Source: Litsea cubeba
Lineage: Eukaryota; Streptophyta; Magnoliopsida; Laurales; Lauraceae
Length of the DNA: 64,000 nt
Reading direction: 5' to 3'
NCBI GenBank assembly: GCA_012931725.1
Contig: CM022953.1
Location: forward strand, 25,929,710 to 25,993,709
A model generated the notes under the pieces. The model had not been told where the DNA came from. It saw only the letters and a program-made list of their open reading frames with translations, and made no database searches. Shown here piece by piece: positions 44,390 through 55,720 of the stretch. Both the position numbers and the translations under genes were made by a program. Numbering within the stretch: the stretch's first letter is position 1; each line of letters starts with the position of its first letter.

Positions 44390-45925
44390 GAAACATCATC
44401 CTATGACCAAATTCTAGGAGATCCTTTGGCCGGTGTCAAGACTAGAAGGCAATTGGAAAATATTGTTAGTTATCTTTACTTTACTTCTATCATTGAATCT
44501 AAAACTGTTAATGAAGCTTTCTCTGATGATTGTTGGATAAATGCTATGTAAGAAGAGCTAAATCAATTTATTAGAAATGAAGTATGGGAATTAGTAACTA
44601 GGCCTATTGACAAAAATGTTGTAGGTACCAAATGGATTTTCAAAAATAAACTTGATGAAAATGGTACCATAGTTAGAAACAAGGCCAGACTGGTTGCTCG
44701 GGGATATTCCCAAATTGAAGGAATAGACTTTGAAGAAACATTTGCTCCTGTTGCTAGACTTGAATCCATTAGAATCTTACTTGCCAATGCTTGCTCTTTG
44801 AAATTTAAATTATATCAAATGGATGTGAAAAGTGCTTTTCTAAATGGCATATTAGAAGAAGAAGTTTATGTTGAGCAACCTAAAGGGTTTGAAGATCCTA
44901 AGGAGCCTAATCATGTGTATTATCTTAAAAAGACTCTCTATGGTCTCAAACAAGCTCCTAGAGCTTGGTATGAAAGACTCACTCATTTTTTGGTTGATCA
45001 CAATTTTGAAAGGGGAAGTATTGATAAAACTCTATTTATTCAAAGAATAAATGACACTATTTTGATTGCTCAAATTTATGTTGATGATATTGTGTTTGGA
45101 TCTACTTGTAATGATTTAACAGAAAGATTTGCTAATCTTATGATATCTGAATTTGAGATGAGTATGGTTGGCGAACTTAATTTCTTTTTAGGATTACAAA
45201 TAAAACAACTGACTGATGGAATGTTTATTTCCCAGACCAACTATGCTAAAGAATTGGTCAAAAGGTTTGGATTAGATTCAGCCAAGCACGTGAACACACC
45301 CATGAGCACAACTCTCAAATTATCTAAGGATATGAGTGGAGCTTGTGCCAGATATCAATCTGATCCCAAAGAAGCTCATTTGAAAGCTGTTAAGAGAATC
45401 ATTAGATATGTTTCAGGGACTTCAGGATATGGCTTATGGTATCCATATAATTCATCTACTTATATTGCTGGATACTCAGTGTGGATGATAGAAAATCGAC
45501 TAGCGGTGGTTGTTTCTACCTAGGAAACTGTCTAGTTACTTGGTACAGCAAGAAACAGTCATCCATTTCCCTTCCACAGCTGAAGCAGAATATATAGCAG
45601 CTGGAAGTGGCTGTACTCAAATGTTATGGATGAACCAAATGCTGAAAGACTATGGTATTGAACAAGGTAGCATGAATTTGTATTGTGATAACACCAGTGC
45701 TATCAATATTTCCAAAAATCCTGTCCAACATTCTAGGACTAAGCATATTGAAATTAGATATCATTTTCTTAGAGATCATGTGCAGAAGGGTAATATTGTA
45801 CTAGAATTCACAATCACACACGATTAGTTGGCAGATTTTTTTTTTTACAAAACCCCCGCCAGAAAATAGACTATGCGTGATTAGAAGAGAAATCGAAATG
45901 ATGCATGCCATGAATATTTATTGAA
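44390..45925 (+). pseudogene. copia element reverse transcriptase and RNase H
   Basis: From DPLAGVKTRRQLENIVSYL (44418) the frame runs through a stop at 44549-44551 to VVGTKWIFKNKLDENGTIVR, FEETFAPVARLESIRILLA, the main frame 44798-45523 (YQMDVKSAFLNGILEEEVYV, YGLKQAPRAWYERL, IYVDDIVFGSTC with catalytic YVDD, ELNFFLGLQIKQL) and RNase H 45510-45827 (STAEAEYIAAGSGCTQMLW, LYCDNTSAINISKNPVQHSR, TKHIEIRYHFLRD). About 60 residues between the RT thumb and RNase H appear deleted near 45340. A stop at 45825-45827 and a frameshift follow before the C-terminal text. Text is closest to Sire/Opie-type elements. Confidence 0.88.
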
Positions 45926-45941
45926 TATTTTTCTCAATGTC

Positions 45942-46388
45942 TTACAAAACCTTGAGACTTCTAGCCTCATCATTCAAATGCTTTTGCTTTTCATAGATCA
46001 TCATGCAATCCTTGTCTAAAGGATTAGGCAATCGAATTGAAGAGGTAAGCAAGGATCTTAAATCCTTATTCTGTTGCTTCAACTCTACTATTTTTCTATT
46101 AGACTCGAGAATAAGCCGTTGCAGTACATCGATCTCCTCAATAAACTTTTCTGTCTTGCGAGTTTTGGACCGCAACTGATTGGAAAATGAGACAATGGAT
46201 GATGAGTATTGAGTTCCGAGACTCACAAGCTCATAAATGGCATCTTCATCCGATTTATTAGCTAAAACTCTTTCTTGTCGCCTTGGTATCATGGAACCTA
46301 AAATAGATGCAGAAAAAGTTTGGGATTGAGGTAAACAATACCTCATCTCCTGATCAGAATAAGTACTAAAAGGAAATTGTTGAGCCAT
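45942..46388 (-). CDS. antisense coiled-coil gene of the copia element, function unknown
   Basis: A 148-codon open frame lies on the strand opposite to gag-pol and ends about 20 bp from the pol C-terminus (convergent). The ATG at 46386-46388 has a good plant context (TTTCAATGGCTC) and is preferred over one 34 codons upstream, which would put the TATA box inside the coding region. Residues 1-40 contain QFPFSTYSDQEMRYCLPQSQ. From about residue 60 the protein is helical, with a coiled coil around RKTEKFIEEIDVLQRLILES and a second helix near the C-terminus. There are no stops, unlike the sense frames. I do not recognise the family; it could be a captured host gene or an element accessory gene like the antisense genes of Tat elements. 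Confidence 0.6.
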   Translation of the reverse strand: MAQQFPFSTYSDQEMRYCLPQSQTFSASILGSMIPRRQERVLANKSDEDAIYELVSLGTQYSSSIVSFSNQLRSKTRKTEKFIEEIDVLQRLILESNRKIVELKQQNKDLRSLLTSSIRLPNPLDKDCMMIYEKQKHLNDEARSLKVL

Positions 46389-46461
46389 TGAAACTTTGAG
46401 GAATAAGAATGTAGATGACAAGAAGAAGTGTTGATACAAATTAGATAGAGCTAAGACTGTT

Positions 46462-46467
46462 CTTATA
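46462..46467 (-). promoter_or_regulatory. TATA box of the antisense copia gene
   Basis: On the minus strand CTCTATAAGAAC lies about 75-80 bp upstream of the ATG, followed by a C/T-rich leader (CACTTCTTCTTGTCATC). This is a conventional plant promoter-to-start spacing. Confidence 0.5.
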
Positions 46468-46490
46468 GAGATGAATTTCGAACAAGACAA

Positions 46491-47875
46491 ACCCTCATCT
46501 CTTCAAATCTTGCTTTTCCAGATTGAAAATCTGCTGGATGCAGATTTTCAAAAGCTACTTAGCTAAGCCATTGAAATTAAATGCGGGATGTCCCTATTTT
46601 TCTCGTTTGTCAACAACATCCAGCGAATTTGTCAATAATCTTCTGTATCCAGTTGATAAATCTAGGCCTCTAGCCTTTGCAGGTTCTGTCGGACATGGGT
46701 GGTTCCAGAGTACATCTCTTTGCGAGCTTGGATTGGGTGGGCTTGGGCTTTCATGATGTGCATGAATTTGGGTTGCACTCACTTAGGACGAGTAAGAATT
46801 GTGGGGGATGAACTTGAATGCCCTCGGCCCTGTCTAATCGAGGCCCATATATTATCTATGCTTGCATGAATTATCTACCTTCTGTTCTCTAATTTCTGTG
46901 ATTAGCTTCCAAAGTTTCTCTCAATTTATACATCTCTTTGTCAATTTCTGACAAAAAGAAGAGAATGATGTTAAGGGGGAGTAGACATCTTTAAGATGAT
47001 CAAATGAGAATTCATATTTGAGGATCATGGAGACACATATATGAATATGATGAATATTTATTTTTAATTTTTTTTAAAAACAAAATAATTTTTAATTGAG
47101 AATGCATTAACTTTTATAGGTACATCTTTATGTATTTCTCATTTTGCCACATCCATGAGTTTTTAGTTCTGGTATTTTTCTAAGATATGGATATTTTTAT
47201 TCTTGATCATCACTTTATTGAGTCCTTACTCTTCAATCAGTTTGTATCATTTGAAGGACTTAGAGAATCCTTAAATGGATTCATGGAATTGATATGGACT
47301 TTCTTAGTTGATTTATATAGTTCAATTCCATCTTAGCATGATTACATCTCTTTATAGTCAAATCTTTTGATATCATGCTTGCTAACCCCTCTATGCTTAT
47401 AGGTGAATTTTTTTTATATCCTTGATATCATAATATGCTAAATATTGATATCTCTCACTTCTCCTTATATCTCTATAGTACTCCATATGCTTCATCGGGA
47501 CATCTCTTTGTCAATTTGTGACAAAAAGGGGGAGAATAAATGGATTGAATCCTGAAAATGGAGAGATTAAACAAAGGGGGAGAGTGTAGAACAAAGGGTG
47601 AAAACACACTCTATCTATGATATTTTGTGACTAACAATTAAGGGAGAGTAGTAATCCCACCATAGAATGTATATGTCAATGTCTTATACAGGTATATCTT
47701 TAAGAGACAAAGCACATTCTCAGGGGGAGTATTTAGAGTCATGAGTCTTTGAGTTGTAATTGTTGTATCTTTTGTAAAGATCATGTACTCTTGTAATCTT
47801 TGTTGTATTTGAGTCCATTTGTTGTATTTCAATCAAGAATAGGTGTTTTGCCACGAAATTGACAAACGGGGAGAT
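46491..47875 (+). other. 3' non-coding region of the copia element with multiple polypurine tracts
   Basis: Runs of AAGGGGGAG type occur near 46973, 47525, 47574, 47641 and 47721, and the functional one (AAACGGGGAGAT, 47864-47875) abuts the 3' LTR. A module CATCTCTTTGTCAATTT(C/G)TGACAAAAAG precedes the tract at both 46931 and 47502. Repeated polypurine tracts upstream of the 3' LTR are a known Sirevirus trait. Confidence 0.75.
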
Positions 47876-49493
47876 TGTTAGTGCCACATTTTCATGTGCA
47901 CTATTTTTATTGTCAATTCCGTGCCAAAGAGTTCCGAAGACATTGTCTCTTAAGTACTTTAAAGAAGATTCAATTCAAAAGGTCTGTCAAAGCTTTTTGG
48001 AAAGGCCAGGTTTCGTCAAAGATCAACATCAAGATGTGCCAACCAAGATCAGGTAATTGGGACCGAAACCATACGCCTTAGTGACTCTAAAAACCCTAGG
48101 CTAACTTGTTATTTTGATTGGTTTTTAGAAGACTTTTTTTTGAGCTTATTTAAAACTCAAAAATGACCCAGATTTCGGCCAGCCAACTTCATGCGGTTAG
48201 AAGTTCACCCCCTAAGTCCACCTGTCCTAAGGCATCCAACATGATCATAACACCGGTCACATTGAGGCTTAGTAAGCATGAGTATGTATAGAAACTTAAC
48301 AATAAACAATGTTTTATAAATTAATAAAGAAATATGAAGATTTCAAAACCGGTGTGATTTTGATTTCTTTAATAGTTTTTCCTACAAAAGTTCCCTCTTA
48401 TTCATACTCATGTAAGGCCTCACCAAAACATTGCAAACTTAACAATAAATAATGTTTTATAAATTAATAAAGAATTGTAAAATTGTCAAAACCGGTGTGC
48501 TTTTGATTTTTTTTAATATTTTTTTTACAAATGTTCCCTCTTATTCATGCTCATGTTAGGCCTCACCAAAGTATTGCTTTAGTCATGGTTTTTTTTAACG
48601 TTGGAATAGTGCTCCTATCACGTATACCCTACCTAGCCGTTTTATGACCGTTGGAACTATCCATTGGATTTTTTTTATAAATACATGAAGCCCATTTTCA
48701 ACATCAAGGAGTCCAATTTTTGAAGAGCCTTTGTTCTAAATTCTTGTAAACATTTCCCAAGCTCTCAAAGCTTCTTCCAAACACACTTAGATTCTATCTT
48801 GAAAAATCCAAGGGCTTACTTAGCTCTAAGGAGTGTGCTTTGAGAAGCCAAATCTAGGGTATCCTAATCCATAAAGCTATCTCTCATTTCTGCCGTAGAA
48901 ATCAAACCTCTACAACTTGGTTGTGCATCTCAATAGAGTTTCATCATCAACACCAAGCTAGCTGCAAGAGGTAAAAAGCTTCGATCACTGTCAAAAGCTT
49001 CCTCGAACACTTTCGATCTTCATCAAAGGCAAGTGTTCGCCCTCCATTTAAATTTATATCTTTGTGACAGTGGATTGAATCTGTGTGTGTCAACCACTCT
49101 AAAAATTGTGTGTGGGGATTAGATCTGTGTGATCGAACCTCAGTAACAAAATTGAGTTAGAATCAGTACTTGTGTAGTTTGATTCTTTATAGTGGAACCA
49201 AGGGACTGTGTGACCCTTGAGAGTGGATATAGGTCTGTGTGACTGAACCACTATAATGTCTTGTGCCATTTTATCTCTTGTGCTTACTATCTTGTTTCAA
49301 ATTAGAGTGTCTCTGATTATTTAAGCACACACACATTGAAATTATAATTCAAACAAGTTATTTTGTTATGTGTGATTATTATTCCAAGTTGAGATTAAAA
49401 TTGGGCTAATAAGTTTAAAATTGGCATTAGAATTCCTTTTGTCCTATTCACCCCCCCTCTAGAACTTATTCATTGATCCTAGTTGCACTTTCA
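47876..49493 (+). repeat. right (3') LTR of the copia element
   Basis: 1618 bp, TGTTAGTGCC to GCACTTTCA, uninterrupted. It provides the intact reference for the CACTA insertion site (GTCAACCACTCTAAAA near 49091). Confidence 0.93.
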
Positions 49494-50703
49494 CCTTATA
49501 CTGCTGATTCTGAGGAGCTGGTGCTCAGTACATTTGTTGTTGTGGGGGCCGATAAATCTGCTGTGGTCCCTGCGAAGGTGTTGCTCTCCAAGTGTGCTGT
49601 GCAAGAGCACAAGAAACTACTACCTGAGATGCTGGCAACTGACTACCACCGTTAGGACAATCGTGAACTCGATGTCCGAACTGTCCACAATGAAAACACG
49701 CCCCAGTCTCCTTGTAGCATTGCTCAGTAGGATGACTCTTCCCACAACGTCCACACAGTTGTCTTTGTCCAACTGAGGGTTTACCTTGAAACTTTAGTTT
49801 CTTCAGGTTGCCTTGGCTAGAAGACTGCTTTGACTGATGTTGCTGAAATTCTGCTTGTCTCTCTGCTGATTTCTTCCTTAATGCACCTTCAGCCCAATAT
49901 GCACTCTTTACCATCTCCTGGAATGTCGGGCGTTGATTGTCTCCAATCATCATGTAAATATCAGCTGATAACCCATCGAGAAAACTCCTGATTTTCTCTT
50001 CTTCAGGAACAATTAGCGTAGGAGCATACTTAGCCAATCTGGTGAACTGCTGCTCATACTACTGCAACGACATGTCACCTTGCACCAAGTTCTGAAAATC
50101 TCTCTTCCACTGGTAATTGACATATTTGGGAATAAATTTATCCATGAACTCCTTGGTGAATGTTTCCCATGAATGTTCTTCAGCCACTGCATCTGCTTGC
50201 ACTACCATCTTCACAGAATTCCACCAATGAAGAGCTGTCCCTCTAAACATGTAGGCTGCCAAGTTAACTCGCTGCTTTTGAGTACAGCGGAAAACTGCAA
50301 AGATCTGCTCCAATTGCTCTATAAAGTCATATGCTTCCATTTGATCTTCTGACCTGTGAAACTCAGGAGGAACCCTCTTCCTAAATTTTTCGTATAGGTC
50401 ATTTGAATCAACTTCTCGAGGAGGCATGACCACTTGTACTGGCTGTGCTGCTCTGTCAGTCAAAGCTATGATATGAGCTTGGAAGGTTGCTCTGTCGTGA
50501 TCTGCTTGTGCCCTCTCAGCAGCTCTATCTTCTCTTTCTTGTTGCTTCTCTGCAGCTCATTCTGCCTCAGCTGCTTTTTGTTGTTCATTCTGAGTAGTCC
50601 GCGATTGCATAAAAGCTTGCAACAACTGATTGAAACGTTCATCTGAGTTGTTCGATCCATTCCTAGGTTCCTTGTCCTGAGATCTTGTATTAAGTTGGGC
50701 CAT
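49494..50703 (-). pseudogene. Tekay-type gag
   Basis: Starts at ATG 50701-50703, 162 bp inside the 5' primer site. An N-terminal Gln/Glu/Arg-rich helix is broken by TGA (50557-50559). It is followed by the retrotransposon gag core (PEFHRSEDQMEAYDFIEQLE, FRGTALHWWNSV, FTKEFMDKFIPKYV), a stop at 50056-50058, further gag (PEEEKIRSFLDGLSADIYMM) and a CCHC knuckle CFHCGQFGHRVHDC near 49660. The copia element interrupts the Gln/Pro-rich segment after the knuckle; the frame resumes at 32802. Confidence 0.9.
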
Positions 50704-50864
50704 GACCTACAATAAAATAAATATGGTTTAGCTCCTATGAAATAAGCTAACAGACAATTCTATAGACTTTACAGTTACCACTTTAAAGCCTGTCTAACGG
50801 AAATCGTAATCCTCACCATGTCCTATTGTTTCTGTCCACTTTTAATTACCGAAGATCGTGCTGG

Positions 50865-50876
50865 GCTCTGATACCA
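50865..50876 (-). other. primer binding site of the Tekay-type element
   Basis: On the minus strand TGGTATCAGAGC, the initiator tRNA-Met complement, starts 2 bases inside the 5' LTR (50879). Confidence 0.9.
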
Positions 50877-50878
50877 AC

Positions 50879-53447
50879 TGTCACGTCCCCAAAATAAGAA
50901 TTGGGGAAAAACGTGAAAAATTAAATCAAATTTAAATTTCTGTGTTTAATACAACACAAGCTTCCAAAAGTGGACCCACATAACATCACAAACCGTGGTG
51001 AGTCCAAATAAAATCCCATTAAATGCAACAGAAGCTTCATTCAATTGGTATTCAATGATCATTAATAAGATCCAACACGAAAACCAAATAAACATTAATA
51101 GTTAAAGTTGTAGAATGAATTAAACAATTACTAAAAAAAGTTTATCATTAAAGAAAGTTCATCTAGAGAATTGCTAAGATGATATTCTCTCTTATGCAGG
51201 CTCAGACGGCTCCGAAACCGTCTCCGGCATCCCACTCGGGTTCGTCAGTCGGCTCAAACGTTTGAAACGTTTGATCCTCCTCCATTTCCTCGGTAAAGTA
51301 GGGCTCGGTACCCATACACCAAATGTAATAACGTAAATAGCAAGAACATGATCATAATTCGAAATTAAGATACAATATCAAGACGAGTAAAGACAAGTGA
51401 GATCATATGAAACAATGATAAACATAAAGACAAGAAAGAACGTATGACATAAATTCAAAAGACACCAAAAGGAGCAATATATAATTCATACAGAGACAAG
51501 TGTCCTCGTTTTGGGTGGTCAACCCTACATAATCGGGAGAGCCCGTCCATAACGTCGGTGGTCATAAACCGATCAAATTCAAGATAACATGTTCACATTC
51601 AAAGCGGATTATAAGTGATCCAGACACATCGGTGATCAATCGTCCACATATGATCTGCAGTCGTTCATAAATGACCCACATAAAGGGAAACATATAAGGA
51701 TAATAGACCTGATTAATAAAGCTCCGACACAAGAATCCTAAGTCAAAATGAAGGGATGGCCAATCCATAATCCATATCATAGTTAAATCACAAATATTAT
51801 TTGCCAAGCCACCTCATAATCCATAATACAAAATAGGGTATGCATCTGAAGGAATACATAACCTAAATCAACATATGCATGCAAATACAAAAGTTAAGAC
51901 ATAGTATAAATCAATCATAAGTTAGACGTATATTCATATACCTGTCAACACACAATAATAACGCTAGTAAGTTAAGGACGTTACATCTCTTAAAATTCAT
52001 GGTGTAAAGATCCAATGAAGGATTTCCAACAGAGATGTATTGACCCTTTCTCGCTAGAGTTTATTAAAATCATAACAGGTAATTGAATCCTACATCCATA
52101 AGATACCGTATGCCCAAAGACGGTTCTTATGTTAAGTCCAGGTAGATAATTTAAGGTTATTAAATCCATATGAAGTCTCATACATGATATCATAAATCCC
52201 CAAAATAATCAAAGCCAAAACAATGGAAAATAAATACAAAATGCCTAAGTACACTGAACATTCGAACATACGAGACCAACGTTCGAACGTTCAGGGTCTT
52301 GGGTTTTTGGCTCAGATATGAGGAAAATCAAAAGTTCGAATGTTTATGAGGTACGTTCGAACGTGTGATGCCTCGGGTTTTTGGCTTAAGGGAGAGCAGA
52401 CTTGAACGTTCGAACGCACGAAGGGGACGTTCGAATGTTCGACGTCTCTGCCGTTTAGCTCAGACGATTCTGAACTTACGCGTTCGAATGTTCCAATGCA
52501 ACGTTCAAACGATTCACGTTCAGAATGTCGTCCGAGTTCGTATAGTCACAGAAATTGGGGTTTTTCCCCTTTTTATCCATTTTCCTCCCTTTTCCAAAAG
52601 AGAGTACAGTCCATCCAAATCCACACGAATCACATCCATTAGAAAAGATATGGAATCTACATTTCCATTACCTAAACCACCAATTAACCCAAATATCCAT
52701 TTTTAAATCCCTAATAAATCATTATCATTTAGAAAAGGGCAAATAAACAAACCTATATGCATTAGATTTGAATCAAAGATCAAATAACGCATTCAATAAC
52801 AAATTATAATAATGTACTTGCCTTAGACCCGAAGTTGAAGAAGAGTGCAATAGGTTTCCTAACCAGAACCCAAACCGAGATTACCGGGGCGCTCGATCAC
52901 AATCCTAACTCCAATCTGACATAAAAGAAGGGATAGAAATGCTCAGATGAACAGATCTATGGTATTCCTACCCAAAACCTAACATTGGAAAGAATACGAA
53001 GATAACCTAAGAGTATAGATCTACTCCTAATGGTTTGAGGAGAGTGTTACATGTGATAAGAAAGTTGAACCAAGAATGATGATATCCTCTGATCTTGATT
53101 CTGATGGCTGGATCGTAAAGCTGGAATGACTTGGGAAGTTGAAAGAGGAAGAAGACGAATGAGGAAATGGGAGGAGTTGCAGAGATTAGTGGGGAGAGAT
53201 AAGACGTGCTCTCGTTAAAAGAGGGATTATGTTAAGAGAATATTCTATGGGCTTAAGTCATTGGGTCGGGTCAAACTACTGGTCAAGTCATCTACCCATT
53301 AACCCAACTCACCAATCTACGCATCTAATCTAACGTGTACCCCACTTAATCCTAACCACTTAAATAACTAAAATACATTCAATTAAAATAATAATAATAT
53401 ATAATTAAAATATAATAAAATATTAATAGTGGGACCGGGATCTTACA
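50879..53447 (-). repeat. 5' LTR of the Tekay-type element
   Basis: 2569 bp, plus strand TGTCACGTCCCC to GGGATCTTACA. Same internal plan as the 3' LTR: palindrome block about 52255-52520, short acidic frame about 51185-51310 (acceptor AG changed to GG), GC-donor-like site near 52815. Confidence 0.93.
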
Positions 53448-53452
53448 CTCCG

Positions 53453-54035
53453 TCATATCCATAGATCTTTTATCAGCTGACTCAAAGAATTGGGAAGTGG
53501 GCACCATCAATGGAGTTCGAGTACTCTTAGCTTAGATAGTAATATGCATAATTGGGAGGCATATGGATTATGATCTTATTGGTATGCTAAACTTTAATGT
53601 TGATGAAGCACTTAAAAGCAAGCTAGGGCTGGCTAGGATTGGAGCGTTCTTCGCAACAATAAAAGGAGAGGGCTAACTTTCTACAAGCCTAATGGAATTA
53701 TAGATTTCGATGGAGGTGATAATCATTTTAGAAGCCTAGAGAATTTACAGTCACTCTTTTCATGACTTTGATTTTGCAAAGTGATAATTTCTCACGATGA
53801 TGAGCTTCCGAAGAAGTTACATTTTTACCACAAGGAGATCAAGATTTTGACTACTAAGCTGATAATGTTGTGGAGATGTTTCCATTTCCTTTTTGAGTTG
53901 GTATAATGCTCTTATCCCTTCATCCCTTCATCTCAGTAAAAGTTGTTTTCCTCTTCTTTTGAGTTGTACTCTCCTCCTCTGTCAAATAAAAGTTATGGTT
54001 ATTGACAAAATAAAAGAAGAAGAAGAAGAAACTAA
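53453..54035 (+). pseudogene. LINE remnant, right part and 3' tail
   Basis: Continues the LINE cut at 26660. A degenerate RNase H start (LNFNVDEALKSKLGLARIGA) follows, then stops, a T-rich 3' region with AATAAAAG-type phrases and an end TTGACAAAATAAAAG plus a GAA run at about 54015-54032. The 3' end style fits plant L1 elements. Confidence 0.6.
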
Positions 54036-54542
54036 AATGGATAAAGACCCTATTTGAGTCTTACTATGCCATTCATTTCATAATAATCCATCCTTGAGAT
54101 CGGATCGAAAAATCTCGCCCAACAGTGCCTTGACTTTACTAAGGCCGGTCACCGATTTCTAGTAGAGCCGTTCCGAACAAGTATGAAAAAGTGAGTTCCA
54201 AGAAAGTAGCCTACCCCGCTAATTTTACTCCATCCCAAGTGATATATACCGCTAAATTGATCCAATGTACATATATGATCAAGTGTATATAATCAACCCG
54301 ACATTGTATATCAGGCTAGCAAGAAATTTGAGCAAATGCTCTAACATCAAGATTGAAATGAGTGCACTTTGGATCAAGCAAATCTAGGCCCTACATAGGC
54401 ACCTCAGGAATTGCACGTGGTCATTGCTATACTGATGTCCAACCCTCCTGTGAGAGTCCATTGAGATTACTTTCATGATTGATAAATGGTAGGAAGAGAA
54501 GGTTTTTATATAGATATTTTTGTGGCTAAAACTTGACTCTAT
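54036..54542. other. unassigned sequence between LINE tail and hAT-like element
   Basis: No gene, repeat or terminal structure was recognised. Confidence 0.4.
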
Positions 54543-54550
54543 CTTATGAG

Positions 54551-55339
54551 TAGGGGTGTAAAAGAAAACCGAAAAACTGTTTAACCGAACCGAAATAAAC
54601 CGCGGTTAATAACCGTGTTTCACGGTTCGATTATGGTTACGATTAATGAAATCTAAAAACCGCACGGTTCGGTTCGGTTACGGTTTTCCGTAATAACTCA
54701 CGGTTATTAACCGAATCGAACCGTAAAATACGATTCGGTTAACCGTACACGGTTAACCGTACCGTTATACAAATAAGAGAAAAAAAGGGGTTAAATGAAA
54801 TACTTCATAACTTATGTATAAGTAACAATACCGCAGTCCATTTGTTGGGTGAAGATTCACTATATGCCCAATCAAATGAAGACAAGACTAATTTTGGGTA
54901 GGGGCACAATAGAAATATTTGTAAAAAGATACACTAACATTATATCCTGTTTTAATATTGGGCTTGGAGCATATAGACCAAGAAATGCATAGTCAGCTAT
55001 AACCCAAGAGCAGGCTTCCTACTCGGCATTCCAGCCTAACAGGAACCCTGTTCTGTGTTTGATACAGAGATGGTTGCTTGTAGATTTATGCTTATTTTTT
55101 CATTCTTTTTTTTTTTCCTTTTCCATTTTCAACTATTGTAAATGTAAAAGCTTTTCAAAGTGATTTTTCCACAGTTATTAACCGTAACTAAACCGTATAA
55201 TACGGTTAACCGTGGTTCGATTTTCCACTGTTTTTGTGGATACGGTTACGGTTACGATTTTAAAAGATAAAAAACCGTGGTTATGATTCGGTTAACGGTT
55301 TTACCAAAATGGGCGGTTAACCAAACCATTACACCCCTA
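54551..55339. mobile_element. hAT-like non-autonomous transposon
   Basis: 789 bp with terminal inverted repeats TAGGGGTGTAA / TTACACCCCTA and an 8-bp flank CTTATGAG / TTTATGAG (7 of 8 match), as for hAT elements. Both ends are packed with CGGTTAACCG- and AACCGTGG-type palindromic subterminal repeats, separated by a 350-bp unrelated middle. No transposase frame. Confidence 0.85.
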
Positions 55340-55347
55340 TTTATGAG

Positions 55348-55720
55348 TAAGAGATGATAAACACATGAACTAAGAACAAAGTCACTTTCTACCGGAAAAA
55401 AAAATAACAAAGGCACTTAATTTTAACATCTTCTTCTATCAGACGAAACCAGTAGAGAGAAATCAATATCATTCAAGAACTGATCGAGATTGCAAGCTTC
55501 GTTTACAGCCTAGTACACCAGAAAAAGAAATCAATGCAATGATAGAAAGTACAATCTGCTACTTACAAGCCCAGTACCATTTAGAAACAATCCCAAAAAT
55601 AAAAAATAAAAATAGCATACATCTCTGTCTCTCTCTCAATTCCAGTGTCTGTCATTGGACTTCAAATCCCTTGTCTTCCCCTTCAATCTTTAATAAATAC
55701 TCTGCAATGTATATTAATCC
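55348..55720. other. 3' flank of the DUF538 gene
   Basis: A/T-rich. It may include the 3' untranslated region of the minus-strand gene; no other feature was recognised. Confidence 0.4.

Larger units (their letters stand above)
32808..49493 (+). mobile_element. Ty1/copia element of the Sire (Maximus) type, plus orientation, nested in the Tekay-type element
   Basis: The LTRs begin TGTTAGTGCC and end GCACTTTCA: left 32808-40917 (including a 6.5-kb CACTA insertion), right 47876-49493. Flanking 5-mers are CCCTA (32803-32807) and CCTTA (49494-49498), a target duplication with one mismatch. Internal order is tRNA-Met primer site, coiled-coil gag with zinc knuckle, a 1.8-kb repeat-rich spacer where protease and integrase should be, RT-RNase H, an antisense gene, and several polypurine tracts. 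RT text and repeated polypurine tracts fit Sireviruses. It lacks integrase and protease, so it was non-autonomous or has been deleted. LTRs differ at about 3 of the first 195 bases, fewer than in the Tekay LTRs, agreeing with later insertion. Confidence 0.9.
26661..53447 (-). mobile_element. full-length Ty3/gypsy chromovirus-type element (Tekay/Del-like), minus orientation, carrying nested insertions
   Basis: Long LTRs (26661-29215 and 50879-53447) are flanked by the duplication CTCCG (26656-26660, 53448-53452). Minus-strand order is LTR, initiator tRNA-Met primer site, gag, protease, RT, RNase H, integrase with C-terminal chromodomain, polypurine tract, LTR. Protease and RT resemble Tekay/Del elements. 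The copia element at 32808-49493 cuts it just before protease. By eye about 7 of the first 190 LTR bases differ. The polyprotein has several stops and frameshifts. Confidence 0.93.

Noticed and set aside
46491..47875. Possible envelope-like gene 3' of copia pol
   Set aside because: No sense-strand frame of useful length; only the antisense frame is open.
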